In this document: positions 7,298-15,766 of the stretch, piece by piece
Layout: the number at the start of each line of letters is the position of its first letter
Numbering within the stretch: the first letter of the stretch is position 1
Assembly (NCBI GenBank): GCA_963736975.1
Contig: CAVTQY010000001.1
Coordinates: forward strand, 2,294,001-2,358,000
Source of the DNA: CAVTQY01 sp963736975
Lineage (GTDB): Bacteria; Pseudomonadota; Alphaproteobacteria; Acetobacterales; Acetobacteraceae
Length of the DNA stretch: 64,000 nucleotides
Direction of reading: 5' to 3'
The notes under the pieces: generated by a model
Database searches by the model: none
The model's input: only the letters and a program-made list of their open reading frames with translations
Told to the model about the DNA's origin: nothing
Program-made: the position numbers and the translations under genes

Positions 7298-9226
7298 TCA
7301 CCCAATCGCAACCGTCGTGTCGTCGGGGTCGAAGCGGTAACCAGGCGGAAAGACCGGCTTTGGTGGGGTGCTGCCGTCTTTGTTGCCGCATTCGATAATT
7401 AGGCGCCATGTGTCGTCATTATTGTGAATCCGTGCTGCAACCACGAGCCCGCTTATGGAGGTTGGCTGTCCTGAGGATGCCCCAAAAAGAGCAGTCGTAA
7501 TCGTCACGATTGTCTGGTTCACCAAGACGGGGCCGCGAAAGATTACGACGGCCTCGATCAGGATAACATCGAAGTACTCGACGCGTACCACGGGTTCGCC
7601 CGCTCTGACGGGGTCGCCCGGATTCTTGTAGACCCCCGTGACCACGCCGGCGATAGGCGACAGCAGAATGGTGTTCAGATAAGCGATCTGCAGTCGATAG
7701 ACATCGGCGTCAATAGAGGCCAGTTCGTTCCCAAATATAGTTGCAAGATTCGGTATGTTTTGAGCAGACTGCAAGGCCGAAAACCGCTGGTCGATAAGGC
7801 TGATCTGCGCACGCTGATACTGCGCCTTCGCATCATAGAACGGATGTCTGAAAGCTTGGTCTGAGGTCTGGACCGTTTGATCTTGATGCGTGTAATTGAC
7901 ATCGTCTTGGTGCGATTGATTAACGTTCGAATTCGTCTGATAGCTGGAAGTCATCTGGCAAGTGGTAGAGGTGCCTGGAATATTGGTACCAAGCCAGCCG
8001 GTAGTAAAACCACCGGCGTCCACTGGAGGGATCCAACGAATTTTCTCCTCCCACGGCCAATCGGGGAACTCAGAGCCCGAAAAAACCTGGTTCGGCGGCG
8101 CACTCGGGCTGATGTCTCCCAGGGGGTTCTTAGACGAATCGCCCGGAGCAACGATTGTGGTTTCACCTGTCTCGCTGTTCGCCGCAAATCCATAACCCGT
8201 GATGTCGGACGACAGAGTACCATTAGTGTCGGAAGATATCTTTTGGAGTATATTGTGAGCGTCAACTCCCGCAGACCCATCTTGTCGCCCAGCGCTGGCG
8301 TATGCTGCGTTAAGCGCCGACCATCGACTTTCATTGACATCGCTAAGATTGTCCAATCTAGCAGACTTAGAAAATGGGTTTGGAGGTGCGCTCAGACCAA
8401 AATCGGGCGGGTTGAAATAGTATGTGTCCATAAAGGAAATGATACGACCCTGATTCGCGTACTTTGCAAGATATGCGTTCTGACGCATGCCGATCGCCTT
8501 CTCGAGCGCTGCCTTCTTGGGCTCTGCTCTCAGTGTAGCTAATGTAAATGGCGCAACGTCGGCTTGGATCTTCAGAAAGTCGTACAGCAGACGAGACGAA
8601 TCTCCTCCCGTCAAAGTGGGTCCGGACGCTGTAGCGCCCGCAACCGTTGTGGAAATCTTCAATGCATTGCCACCTGAGCCGCCCGTCGCCGCCGCAAAAA
8701 TAAGGAGGGTCGCAGTCGCGAAATAGATAAAGTCTATTGTATTCGCGTCGTTCGACTCTCGAAGTGTCTTCACGGCAGACGCGAGCGTGACATCAAGTGT
8801 TGCGCCGATGAGAAGCTGATTCCCTGTCGTAAGCGAGCTGACGAAAGTCCACGTAGTGCCGTTCAGAACCAGCGTGGTGTTAGTCGCGGGGTTCGTCGTG
8901 AACGTGATGCTTCCGGCTGCGGGTAATGTCGGCCTTGAGCCGACGATTGAATAAAACAAATCGAAGTTGAAGGCCGGCACGGTTGCGCCAAGCAGGCCCG
9001 CGTTTGGGTTGAGGGTCAGATTCAGATCCCCGAGAATCCCATCCGCCTGAAAGCAAAGATGCGAGGCGAAAAACGGCCTCACGTGTAATGAAACGGCCTT
9101 CGCGGGGAGTGGCGACGGCGACGAACTGGCGACAGCGGGCTCTGAAACCTGAATACTTCTCAAAGGCAGCGCAAACTTCGAAGAAGCGGCGGCAGCAGGC
9201 TCTAGAACCCCTACAGTGTCCGGCAT
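7298..9226 (-). CDS. 642 aa protein with a phage-tail-like repeat and a membrane-less HlyD-like domain (function unknown)
   Basis: Middle gene of the operon, starting at an ATG with GAGGAG eight bases before it. Residues 104-208 (ITFTTNP, NGTTWTFV, TGNQLLIGATL, GGSGGNALKI, TLTGG) resemble a beta-rich repeat seen in phage tail and other surface proteins. Residues about 460-515 look like an alpha-helical arm. Residues about 518-580 (LSPIAGVVTGVYKNPGDPV, RAGEPVVRVE) match the second half of the lipoyl-type barrel of HlyD/membrane-fusion adaptors. Unlike such adaptors there is no N-terminal membrane anchor. The region between is rich in Asp, Gln and Ser (QSHQDDVNYTHQDQ). Role unknown; a scaffold or delivery partner for the toxin-like protein downstream is speculation. 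Confidence 0.7.
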   Translation of the reverse strand: MPDTVGVLEPAAAASSKFALPLRSIQVSEPAVASSSPSPLPAKAVSLHVRPFFASHLCFQADGILGDLNLTLNPNAGLLGATVPAFNFDLFYSIVGSRPTLPAAGSITFTTNPATNTTLVLNGTTWTFVSSLTTGNQLLIGATLDVTLASAVKTLRESNDANTIDFIYFATATLLIFAAATGGSGGNALKISTTVAGATASGPTLTGGDSSRLLYDFLKIQADVAPFTLATLRAEPKKAALEKAIGMRQNAYLAKYANQGRIISFMDTYYFNPPDFGLSAPPNPFSKSARLDNLSDVNESRWSALNAAYASAGRQDGSAGVDAHNILQKISSDTNGTLSSDITGYGFAANSETGETTIVAPGDSSKNPLGDISPSAPPNQVFSGSEFPDWPWEEKIRWIPPVDAGGFTTGWLGTNIPGTSTTCQMTSSYQTNSNVNQSHQDDVNYTHQDQTVQTSDQAFRHPFYDAKAQYQRAQISLIDQRFSALQSAQNIPNLATIFGNELASIDADVYRLQIAYLNTILLSPIAGVVTGVYKNPGDPVRAGEPVVRVEYFDVILIEAVVIFRGPVLVNQTIVTITTALFGASSGQPTSISGLVVAARIHNNDDTWRLIIECGNKDGSTPPKPVFPPGYRFDPDDTTVAIG

Positions 9227-9246
9227 GAGGGCTACTCCTCAGATGG

Positions 9247-9630
9247 TCAGTCCGTGATGATACATGCAACGACAGACTCGAGCCCGGCCGCACAGGTGCC
9301 GTAGACGCCCGATATATCTAGAACTTGTATCGAGACGCATTCGCCAGGCTGAAGGACTCCTATTGGAGTTTTGGTGCCACTACTCAGCGCACCCACCAAT
9401 GTGCCGAAGGTTACGTCCTCCCCGAAAATGTCGTTGCGGATGTGCAGAATCAGAGGTTTTGTGAACGATATAGGGTTGGGGATCTTGGGGGAGCCCCAAA
9501 GGAAATCTATTCCGGGCCAGGGCCAGGGACCAGAGCCCACACCGGGCCCGCGGACTCTCACTTCGTAACTCGGTCGGCCCCCGTGAGCGTACAACGCAGT
9601 TAACGGCGAGGTTGCGGATGATGCGCGCAT
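9247..9630 (-). CDS. hypothetical 127 aa protein, first gene of the accessory operon
   Basis: I do not recognise this protein. It is likely beta-rich, with a Gly/Pro/Trp patch (GVGSGPWPWPG) near residue 35, and ends CAAGLESVVACIITD with three cysteines in all. The ATG at 9630 has a run of Gs about nine bases before it; a GTG codon immediately precedes. It ends 20 bases before the 642 aa gene, with the same strand and tight spacing, so the three genes are probably one transcript. No signal peptide or membrane helix is visible. Confidence 0.55.
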   Translation of the reverse strand: MRASSATSPLTALYAHGGRPSYEVRVRGPGVGSGPWPWPGIDFLWGSPKIPNPISFTKPLILHIRNDIFGEDVTFGTLVGALSSGTKTPIGVLQPGECVSIQVLDISGVYGTCAAGLESVVACIITD

Positions 9631-10092
9631 CACAATTTCCCCCCATGGCGGCAGGCTGCCAAGCGAATGGCAGCGCAGGGCTGAAGTAAATACTGCGGTT
9701 GCAAACTGAAGCTGAACCGCCGCATCGCACCCCTCGCGATGCCGAGACCGGAACTCAAGTGACGCTCACTTCGCTGATATTGACTGTGACGCAGGTCACA
9801 GTGTGCGCCTAACCCATCGTCACAGACCCGTGATGTCTTGGTCCTGCGTAGGGCGTGGTTCTTGCCTATCAGGCTGACGGTGAGGATTGTCGCTGACTGC
9901 GCCGAGCCGGCCGCTGTCGCATAGATGCGCAAGAACCTCATCGTCTGGGCGGACCTCCGCCGTGAAGCGCTCCTCGGATCTCATGCTCCGAGATCACTTG
10001 GTGGCCGAAATATCACAGCCAGAATCACGAGCAAAGACATTTATGATCGTCTCTGTCAGGCCCGAGGGAGCTTCGGCGTGCCGAACGAGGCT
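9631..10092. other. intergenic region upstream of the accessory operon
   Basis: Contains the CRP/FNR-like palindrome described separately and presumably the operon promoter. Open frames on both strands here are short or lack any protein likeness. A plus-strand frame starting at 9925 runs into the N-acetyltransferase remnant, but its first part is not homologous to that family. Confidence 0.4.
9783..9802. promoter_or_regulatory. perfect CRP/FNR-type palindrome
   Basis: ACTGTGAC-GCAG-GTCACAGT: two perfect 8-bp arms containing TGTGA-N6-TCACA (9785-9800), the consensus form of CRP-family sites. It lies about 150 bases upstream of the first gene of the accessory operon. A further imperfect inverted pair (TCAC-N6-GTGA, 9820-9833) follows. 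The regulator that binds it is not in the window. Confidence 0.6.
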
Positions 10093-10791
10093 TCTAACCA
10101 GAACGAGTGGCTCGCGCGGATCCGGTACGATGGTCCGCTTGCTCCGACGCGCGATGTTCTCCATCGCCCGATTGCTGCGCATCCTACCTTATCGCTACGA
10201 AAGCCTCGACATCATGCTGGGATGGACGCCGCAGCTGGACGTGGCGTCTCTGCCCGAAAGATGATGACGGGCGGCCGGGGTGGGTATTGTTTCGAGCAGA
10301 ACATGCTGTTCCGGGCGGGGCTCCGGTCCATCGGCTTTGACATAACGAGCCTTCAGGGCCGGTTCGTGCGCGCCCTGGCGATCGACGTCCCGCGTCCCGC
10401 GATCCAGATGGTGCTGCAGGTGAACCTCCCCGAAGGACCGCACATCGCCGATCTCGGCTTCGGAAACCTGGCGCCGACCTGCGCCTTGCGGCTGGACACG
10501 CGGACCGGAGCAGGACACCCCACGAGCGGATGCGCTTCGTCGATGTCGGGGCGAGCCGACGTGCACGCCCCGGGCCACGAACATCATCGCGGCTCGGCCG
10601 CATCTGACGGCAGGCGCCTCACCATGTTCAATGAGCGCACCAATCTGGGCCGCGCGAATGGCGGGGTGGAACGGCGCGTGCTGCGGGACGAATTCGGCCT
10701 TGCCCGCTCTGATGATGAGCTGGGCGCTATCATTGGTGCGCGCGCGGCATGGAGTGCCGGGGTCTTCGCACCTGTTCTTCGGGTGATCTGA
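10093..10791 (+). pseudogene. arylamine N-acetyltransferase, broken by several frame changes
   Basis: Family pieces appear in order but in different frames. WLARIRYDGPLAPTRDVL is in one frame; RLLRILPYRYESLDIMLGW follows in a second, which hits a stop at 10262; RGGYCFEQN, containing the catalytic Cys, returns to the first frame; RTPHERMRFVDVG needs a third. The C-terminal part (FNERTNLGRANGGVERRVLRDEFGLA) is again in the first frame, after a stretch that seems shortened. Intact NATs are about 260-280 aa and acetylate arylamines from acetyl-CoA. The start is approximate. Several independent lesions plus apparent loss of sequence point to real decay and not only sequencing error. Confidence 0.75.
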
Positions 10792-10944
10792 TGGAAGCGG
10801 AACGCCGTGCTGCAGGAGTGTCAGCTAACGGAATTGGTCATCGCGACCGTAAGCGTCTGAGTTGGGTCGAGAGCGGCCCATCGATATGGGCGGTCGCCTA
10901 CCATGTCCCAGGCCGCCACGCCTGCATCCGTTAGCGTCAGAATA

Positions 10945-12219
10945 CTAGGAAGCCGCGATCCGCTCCATCCCGTCCATATAGGGCCAGAGCACCCGCGGGA
11001 TCAGAATCGAGCCATCCGCCTGCTGATGGTTTTCCATCACCGCGATCAGCGCGCGCCCCACCGCCGTGCCGGAGCCGTTCAGCGTGTGCACGAAGCCCAG
11101 GCCCTTGCCGTCGGCGGGCCGGAACCGCGCATTCATGCGGCGCGCCTGAAAGTCCCTGGTGTTGGAGCAGGAGCTGATTTCCCGCCAGAGCTGCTGGCCA
11201 GGCAGCCAGACCTCCACGTCGAACGTCTTCGCCGCGCCGAAGCCGGTGTCGCCGGCGGCAAGAATCACCCGGCGATACGGCAGCTCCAGCAGACGCAGCA
11301 CAGTCTCGGCGCAGCACGTCATCCGGTCGTGCTCAGCCTCGCTCTGGTCGGGAGCGGTGACCGAGACCAGCTCGACCTTGTAGAACTGGTGCTGACGCAG
11401 CATACCGCGGGTATCGCGCCCCGCCGCCCCCGCCTCGCTGCGGAAGCACGGGGTCAGCGCGGTCACCCGCCAGGGCAATTCGCGCTCGGGGATGATCTCG
11501 TTCATCGCCAACGCGCTGAGCGGCACCTCGGCGGTCGGGATCAGCCACCGTCCGTCGGTCGTCTTAAACATCGTATCGGCGAATTTGGGCAACTTGTCAG
11601 CGCCATACGCGGTCGCATCGTTGACCAGCAACGGCACGCCCGTCTCGGTGTAACCGTGTTCGCGCGTGTGAAGATCAATCATGAACTGCCCGAGCGCGCG
11701 CTCCAAGCGCGCCAACGCGCCCCGCAATACCACGAAGCGTGTCCCAGCCAACTTGGCGGCGGCAGCAAAATCCATCCGCCCCAGCGCTTCGCCCAACTCG
11801 AAATGCTGGCGCGGCTGAAAACCCAGGTCGCGCGGCTCCCCATGCTGGGCCAGCACGACATTGGCGCTTTCATCGACCCCGTCCGGCACATCGGCGTCGA
11901 GCACGTTGGGCAGCACTTCCAGGAGATGTTGGATCTCCTCATCGAGCGAGGCCGCCCGCGCCGCCAGGCCCTCCATCTCGGCGCGCAACCCAGCCGCTTC
12001 GGCTTCGAGGGCGGATGTATCGGCGCCGGCACGCTTACCCTGCCCCACCTCCTTCGAGATCGCGTTCCGCCGCGCCTGAATCTCCTGCAACCGTGTCAGC
12101 AGCGCCCGCCGTTCAGCATCTTGCGCAAGCAGATCCGGCGAGACCGGCGCCAAACCGCGGCGCGCCATCGCCGCATCGAACGCGGCCGGATCAGCGCGGA
12201 CGGCGCGAATGTCGTGCAT
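10945..12219 (-). CDS. serS: seryl-tRNA synthetase
   Basis: Charges tRNA-Ser (and tRNA-Sec where present) with serine; class II synthetase, 424 aa, a normal length. The N-terminus (MHDIRAVRADPAAFDAAMARRG) begins the long antiparallel coiled-coil arm, visible to about residue 100. Class II motif 2 (CFRSEAGAAGRDTRGMLRQHQF, then KVELV) and motif 3 near the end (GSGTAVGRALIAVMENHQ) are present. It starts four bases after the tatC stop and is the last gene of the scpA-scpB-tatB-tatC-serS run, an order common in alphaproteobacteria. Confidence 0.97.
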   Translation of the reverse strand: MHDIRAVRADPAAFDAAMARRGLAPVSPDLLAQDAERRALLTRLQEIQARRNAISKEVGQGKRAGADTSALEAEAAGLRAEMEGLAARAASLDEEIQHLLEVLPNVLDADVPDGVDESANVVLAQHGEPRDLGFQPRQHFELGEALGRMDFAAAAKLAGTRFVVLRGALARLERALGQFMIDLHTREHGYTETGVPLLVNDATAYGADKLPKFADTMFKTTDGRWLIPTAEVPLSALAMNEIIPERELPWRVTALTPCFRSEAGAAGRDTRGMLRQHQFYKVELVSVTAPDQSEAEHDRMTCCAETVLRLLELPYRRVILAAGDTGFGAAKTFDVEVWLPGQQLWREISSCSNTRDFQARRMNARFRPADGKGLGFVHTLNGSGTAVGRALIAVMENHQQADGSILIPRVLWPYMDGMERIAAS

Positions 12220-12223
12220 CGGT

Positions 12224-13012
12224 TCAGATATCCACCGGCTTCGGCTCGACCATTCGCGCGGCGAACACCGATATCTCGTACAGCAGGATCAGTGGCAGCG
12301 CGAGGCTGCACTGCGTGATCACATCCGGCGGGGCCAGGATCGCGGCGATCACGAACATGCCGACATAGGCATACCGACGAAACCGTCCCAGCGATTTCGC
12401 CGATACGATTCCCGCCTTGGCCAACAAGGTCAGCAACACCGGTAACTGGAACGTCACACCGAACGCGAAGATCAGCTTCATCACCAGGTCGAGATACTCG
12501 CTGACCCGCGGCATCAGCTCGATCGGTACCCCGCCGCCGCCGTTCGGGGTCTGGAAGCTCGCGAAGAACTTCCAGGCGAAAGGGAACACCACGTAATAGG
12601 CGAGCGCAGCGCCCATTACGAACAGGACGGGGCTTGCGGCCAGGAACGGCAACAGCGCCCGCTTCTCGCTGCGATACAGGCCGGGCGCAACGAACAACCA
12701 AATCTGCGTGGCGATAACGGGGAAGCCGATAAAGATGCCGCCGAACATCGCCACCTTGATCTTGGTGAAGAACACCTCATAGAGCTGGGTGTAAATCAAA
12801 TGCGGAGTTGGCATCCCCTGATGCTCGAGCACGTGTGCCAAAGGTTCAGCCAGAAAATAGTAGATGTTGCTGGAGAAATAGTAGGAAACCCCAAACGCCA
12901 CCAAGAAAGCAGCAAGCGAATAGATCAACCGCCGCCGCAGCTCCATCAGATGCTCGAGCAACGGCATCGGCTTGTCGTCGATCGGGTCGTCTATTTGCTC
13001 GATATGGTCCAC
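12224..13012 (-). CDS. tatC: Sec-independent protein translocase TatC
   Basis: Core membrane subunit that recognises twin-arginine signal peptides; 262 aa with six expected membrane helices. The N-terminus has the conserved PLLEHLMELRRRL and an early FxVSYYFS helix, followed by PTPHLIYTQLYEVFFTKIKVAMFGG, matching the family. The start codon is GTG. It follows tatB by 38 bases. The Tat-type signal on the GMC dehydrogenase at 45410 is a plausible client in this same window. Confidence 0.96.
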   Translation of the reverse strand: MDHIEQIDDPIDDKPMPLLEHLMELRRRLIYSLAAFLVAFGVSYYFSSNIYYFLAEPLAHVLEHQGMPTPHLIYTQLYEVFFTKIKVAMFGGIFIGFPVIATQIWLFVAPGLYRSEKRALLPFLAASPVLFVMGAALAYYVVFPFAWKFFASFQTPNGGGGVPIELMPRVSEYLDLVMKLIFAFGVTFQLPVLLTLLAKAGIVSAKSLGRFRRYAYVGMFVIAAILAPPDVITQCSLALPLILLYEISVFAARMVEPKPVDI

Positions 13013-13050
13013 GTCGGTTCCGGCATTGATCTTGGGTCAGGCTCGCGCGG

Positions 13051-13572
13051 TCAGTGCAGAGCGCGGTGTTGCTCCGCGATCGCGGGGGGGATGAACGCCG
13101 GCGCCCCGCCGTCGATCCGGGCCCCCGGGGACGGCAGGACATGCGGTGGAATGAATGCCGGCGCGCCCGTCTCGGCGGCGATCGCCCCCTCCGTCTCGAC
13201 CTCGTCCGGCCGCTCCATCTCGGCAACCGCCGCTTCCGCCGCGGGCTCGGCCCTGACCGTCGCTGCCGTGTAGCTCGTGTCCAGCGGATTGGTAGCGAAG
13301 GTGTCGCGCAAGCTGCGATCGGGATCGACCGTATTCTCGACCATCGACTTCACGTCGAAATTGCGGATCTGATCGAGCTGATCGCGCACCTCGCCCAGAT
13401 CCGCCTCGCGCACCATCTCATCGACATGAGTCTGGAACTCGGCGGCCATCCGGCGCGCCTTCTTGATCCAGCTCGTCACCGCGCGGATTGCGACCGGCAT
13501 GTCTTTTGGACCGATCGCGATCAGGGCGACGACGGCGATGACACCGAATTCCGACCAGGCAAAATCGAACAT
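13051..13572 (-). CDS. tatB: Sec-independent protein translocase TatB
   Basis: Single-span Tat receptor subunit, 173 aa. One N-terminal membrane helix (MFDFAWSEFGVIAVVALIAIGPKDMP, with the conserved Glu and GPK/P hinge) is followed by an amphipathic helix (AIRAVTSWIKKARRMAAEF) and a variable, Pro/Ala/Glu-rich tail ending near AEQHRALH. TatA is not found next to it. The start is the ATG at 13572, 81 bases after scpB. Confidence 0.93.
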   Translation of the reverse strand: MFDFAWSEFGVIAVVALIAIGPKDMPVAIRAVTSWIKKARRMAAEFQTHVDEMVREADLGEVRDQLDQIRNFDVKSMVENTVDPDRSLRDTFATNPLDTSYTAATVRAEPAAEAAVAEMERPDEVETEGAIAAETGAPAFIPPHVLPSPGARIDGGAPAFIPPAIAEQHRALH

Positions 13573-13653
13573 TTCAGGAAATCGTCTCCCGCGCGGCTAG
13601 CTAGCAGGAAAGCCGGCCTGCGGAAACACGCGGGCGGTGAACATCATGCAAGC

Positions 13654-14263
13654 CTATGCCTCCCTCTCGGCCCCCAATGAATCCTCGGGAGGTTGAGAAG
13701 GTTGCGATGAGGCGGAGCCCTCCGGGTTGACTGGTTCCACTAGCAGATCCTCCTGCCGCGGCAGGTCGCGCAGGTCCGTCAGGCCAAACTGCGCGAGAAA
13801 TCCCGTCGTGGTGCCCCAGAGCGTCGGCCGTCCCGGTGCATTCCCGCCGGCCTTTTGGCGCGATCAGCCCGGCTTCCAGCAGCGCATCCAGCGTTTGCTG
13901 CGAGAGACTTGTGCCGCGGATCTCTTCGATCTCCGGCCGGGTAACCGGTTGATGATAGGCGATGATTGCCAGCGTCTCCATCGCCGCGCGCGGCAGCCGC
14001 CGGGGGATTTCCACCACCTTGCGCAGACGCGGTGCCAAGTCGGCCGCGGTACGAAACATCACGCCGCCAGCCGCCTCCACCAGCTCGACCCCGCGGCCGG
14101 CATAGCGGTCACGGAGCGCCGCGATCACCATGTCGGGGTCGGCGGACTCCGGCAGGATTTGCCCAAGCGCGCGCGGCGTTACCGGCCCGGCCGAGGCAAA
14201 CACCATCGCCTCCGCCAGGCGCAGCCACTCTTCCTCCATCGGTGCGGGTGCGGCATCGCTCAT
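13654..14263 (-). CDS. scpB: segregation and condensation protein B, with an apparent frameshift
   Basis: Winged-helix kleisin partner in the SMC-ScpAB condensin. The first part (from MSDAAPAPM, then ETLAIIAYHQPVTRPEIEEIRG and LLEAGLIAPKGRR) is clearly ScpB. After PKGRR, near 13840-13857, the family sequence PGRPTLWGTTTGFLAQFGL continues in another frame and runs to a TAG at 13654, whereas the uninterrupted frame reads on as unrelated sequence to 13601. One missing or extra base in the GGCCGGCGGGAA stretch explains this. Because the downstream part is well preserved and the gene is usually important for growth, a sequence error is more likely than decay. The start overlaps the scpA stop by ATGA. 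Confidence 0.88.
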
Positions 14264-15042
14264 GGACGCTGCTCCGCGCGCTCCGCCCGATGCAGCAGGA
14301 TTGGACCGAACGGCTTTTCCTGCCGCAACCGCACGACGCCGTCGCGCGCCATCTCGAGTCCGGCCATCAGCGTGCTCGCCAGCGCAGCCCGACATTCCAT
14401 CGGGCCCGCCATGGACTCCGGCAAAAACCGCTCCAGACTGGCCCAGTCAGGCACGCTGCCCAGCATCGCGCCGAGCCGCCCCAGCGCATCCTTCACCGTC
14501 CAAAGCGTCAAAGGCCGCGGCCGGTATTGCCGGCGAGCGCCGCTCCGGCGCATGGCCGCCAGATAGGCCCGGAGCAGGCTTGGCACATCCAGCGCCAAGC
14601 GCGAGCGGTCAATCTCGGTATGGTCCTCCGGCGCGCCGCGGGCGAAGACCTCCTGACCCAACACGGGACGCGCTCCCAGCCAAGCCGCCAGGGTGCGCAC
14701 CGCCTCCAAAGCGCGCAGCCGCCCGGCAAGCATGCCGGCGGCGGTCTCGCCTTCGTCCGCCGGATCGGTCCCCGCCGGCAATAGCAGGCGAGATTTCAGC
14801 CAGGTCAGCCAAGCCGCCATCACGAGCCAGTCGGCCGCCAGCTCCAGCCGCACGCGGCGCGCGCCCTCGATCACCGCAAGGTATTGCTCGACCAGCGCGA
14901 CGATGGAAATGCGCGCAAGGTCCACTTTCTGCGTACGGGCAAGGTCAAGCAGCAGGTCGAGCGGGCCGTCGAACCCTTCGAGATGCACGACCAGCGCGTC
15001 GCCCGATGATTCAGAGGAACTGCTCATATCCCCCGCCGACAT
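14260..15042 (-). CDS. scpA: segregation and condensation protein A (kleisin)
   Basis: Kleisin subunit bridging the SMC heads for chromosome compaction; 260 aa. The N-terminal signature VHLEGFDGPLDLLLDLARTQKVDL and the following SIVALVEQYL and AADWLVMAAWLTWLKSRLLLP segments are diagnostic, and the C-terminal winged helix (LTLWTVKDALGRLG) is present. Start at 15042 or five codons later at 15027; either overlaps the end of the protease gene. The stop overlaps the scpB start, indicating coupled translation. Confidence 0.95.
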   Translation of the reverse strand: MSAGDMSSSSESSGDALVVHLEGFDGPLDLLLDLARTQKVDLARISIVALVEQYLAVIEGARRVRLELAADWLVMAAWLTWLKSRLLLPAGTDPADEGETAAGMLAGRLRALEAVRTLAAWLGARPVLGQEVFARGAPEDHTEIDRSRLALDVPSLLRAYLAAMRRSGARRQYRPRPLTLWTVKDALGRLGAMLGSVPDWASLERFLPESMAGPMECRAALASTLMAGLEMARDGVVRLRQEKPFGPILLHRAERAEQRP

Positions 15043-15766
15043 GATGGCCGGAAAGATGCAGCAGGAGTTGGATCGCCCAGGGAATCACTGTGCCCAGCGC
15101 TTGGTGGAACGGATCGAAGCGAATGCCGAGATCGGACAACAGGCCCGGCAGCAGGAACACGACCAACAGGACAATGACGATCCCCGCCCGCTCCAGCCGC
15201 GCCCAGCCGCGCGCCCAAGCCACCGGCAACAGCCCGACCGCGATCCGCCCCCCATCCAGCGGCGGGATCGGGATCAGGTTGAACAGCCCGAGGACGAGGT
15301 TGCTCAGGATGAAGTAGAACAGGAACGTGCCGATAACCGGATGACCGGAAAGCACCGCATCCAGATAGGCGCCTGCCCCTGACATCAGCACGCCGGGCCG
15401 CGGCAGCAGCAACGCCCCGAGCCAGGCCAGGAAGAAGTTCATCGCCGGTCCGGCCGCCGCGACGATCATCATGCCGCGGCGGGGATCGCGGAAGCGCCAG
15501 GCGGACACCGGGACCGGTTTGGCCCAGCCGAACATGAAGGCGATGCGGCCGATCGTAAGAAGCTGCGCGATCAGCAGAAAGCCCGGCAGCAGGATGGTGC
15601 CGACGCGGTCCACATGGCGCAGCGGATTGAGCGACAGCCGCCCGGCGCGCTTCGCCGTGTCGTCGCCCATGGCGAGCGCCGCGTAACCATGCGCCGCCTC
15701 GTGCAGGGTGATGGCCAGGATCGCCGGTACCACCGCGAGCGCCAACTGAAAGATGAAACCGCTCAC
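15011..15766 (-). CDS. site-2 protease-like M50 zinc metalloprotease
   Basis: Integral-membrane intramembrane-type peptidase of the small M50 (FtsH-independent, SpoIVFB/YwhC-like) group, 251 aa. Zinc motif HEAAH at residues 22-26 in the first helix; third ligand region NLIPIPPLDGG about residue 170. Several hydrophobic spans run through the protein. It starts with GTG overlapping the nagZ stop (GTGA), and its end overlaps scpA, so it is embedded in the nagZ-scpAB run. Its substrate is unknown. Confidence 0.9.
   Translation of the reverse strand: MSGFIFQLALAVVPAILAITLHEAAHGYAALAMGDDTAKRAGRLSLNPLRHVDRVGTILLPGFLLIAQLLTIGRIAFMFGWAKPVPVSAWRFRDPRRGMMIVAAAGPAMNFFLAWLGALLLPRPGVLMSGAGAYLDAVLSGHPVIGTFLFYFILSNLVLGLFNLIPIPPLDGGRIAVGLLPVAWARGWARLERAGIVIVLLVVFLLPGLLSDLGIRFDPFHQALGTVIPWAIQLLLHLSGHHVGGGYEQFL

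Noticed and set aside
9630..9941. 103-codon minus frame upstream of the accessory operon
   Set aside because: It runs through the CRP-like palindrome and shows no protein likeness.
10903..12318. 471-codon plus-strand frame
   Set aside because: Antisense to serS.
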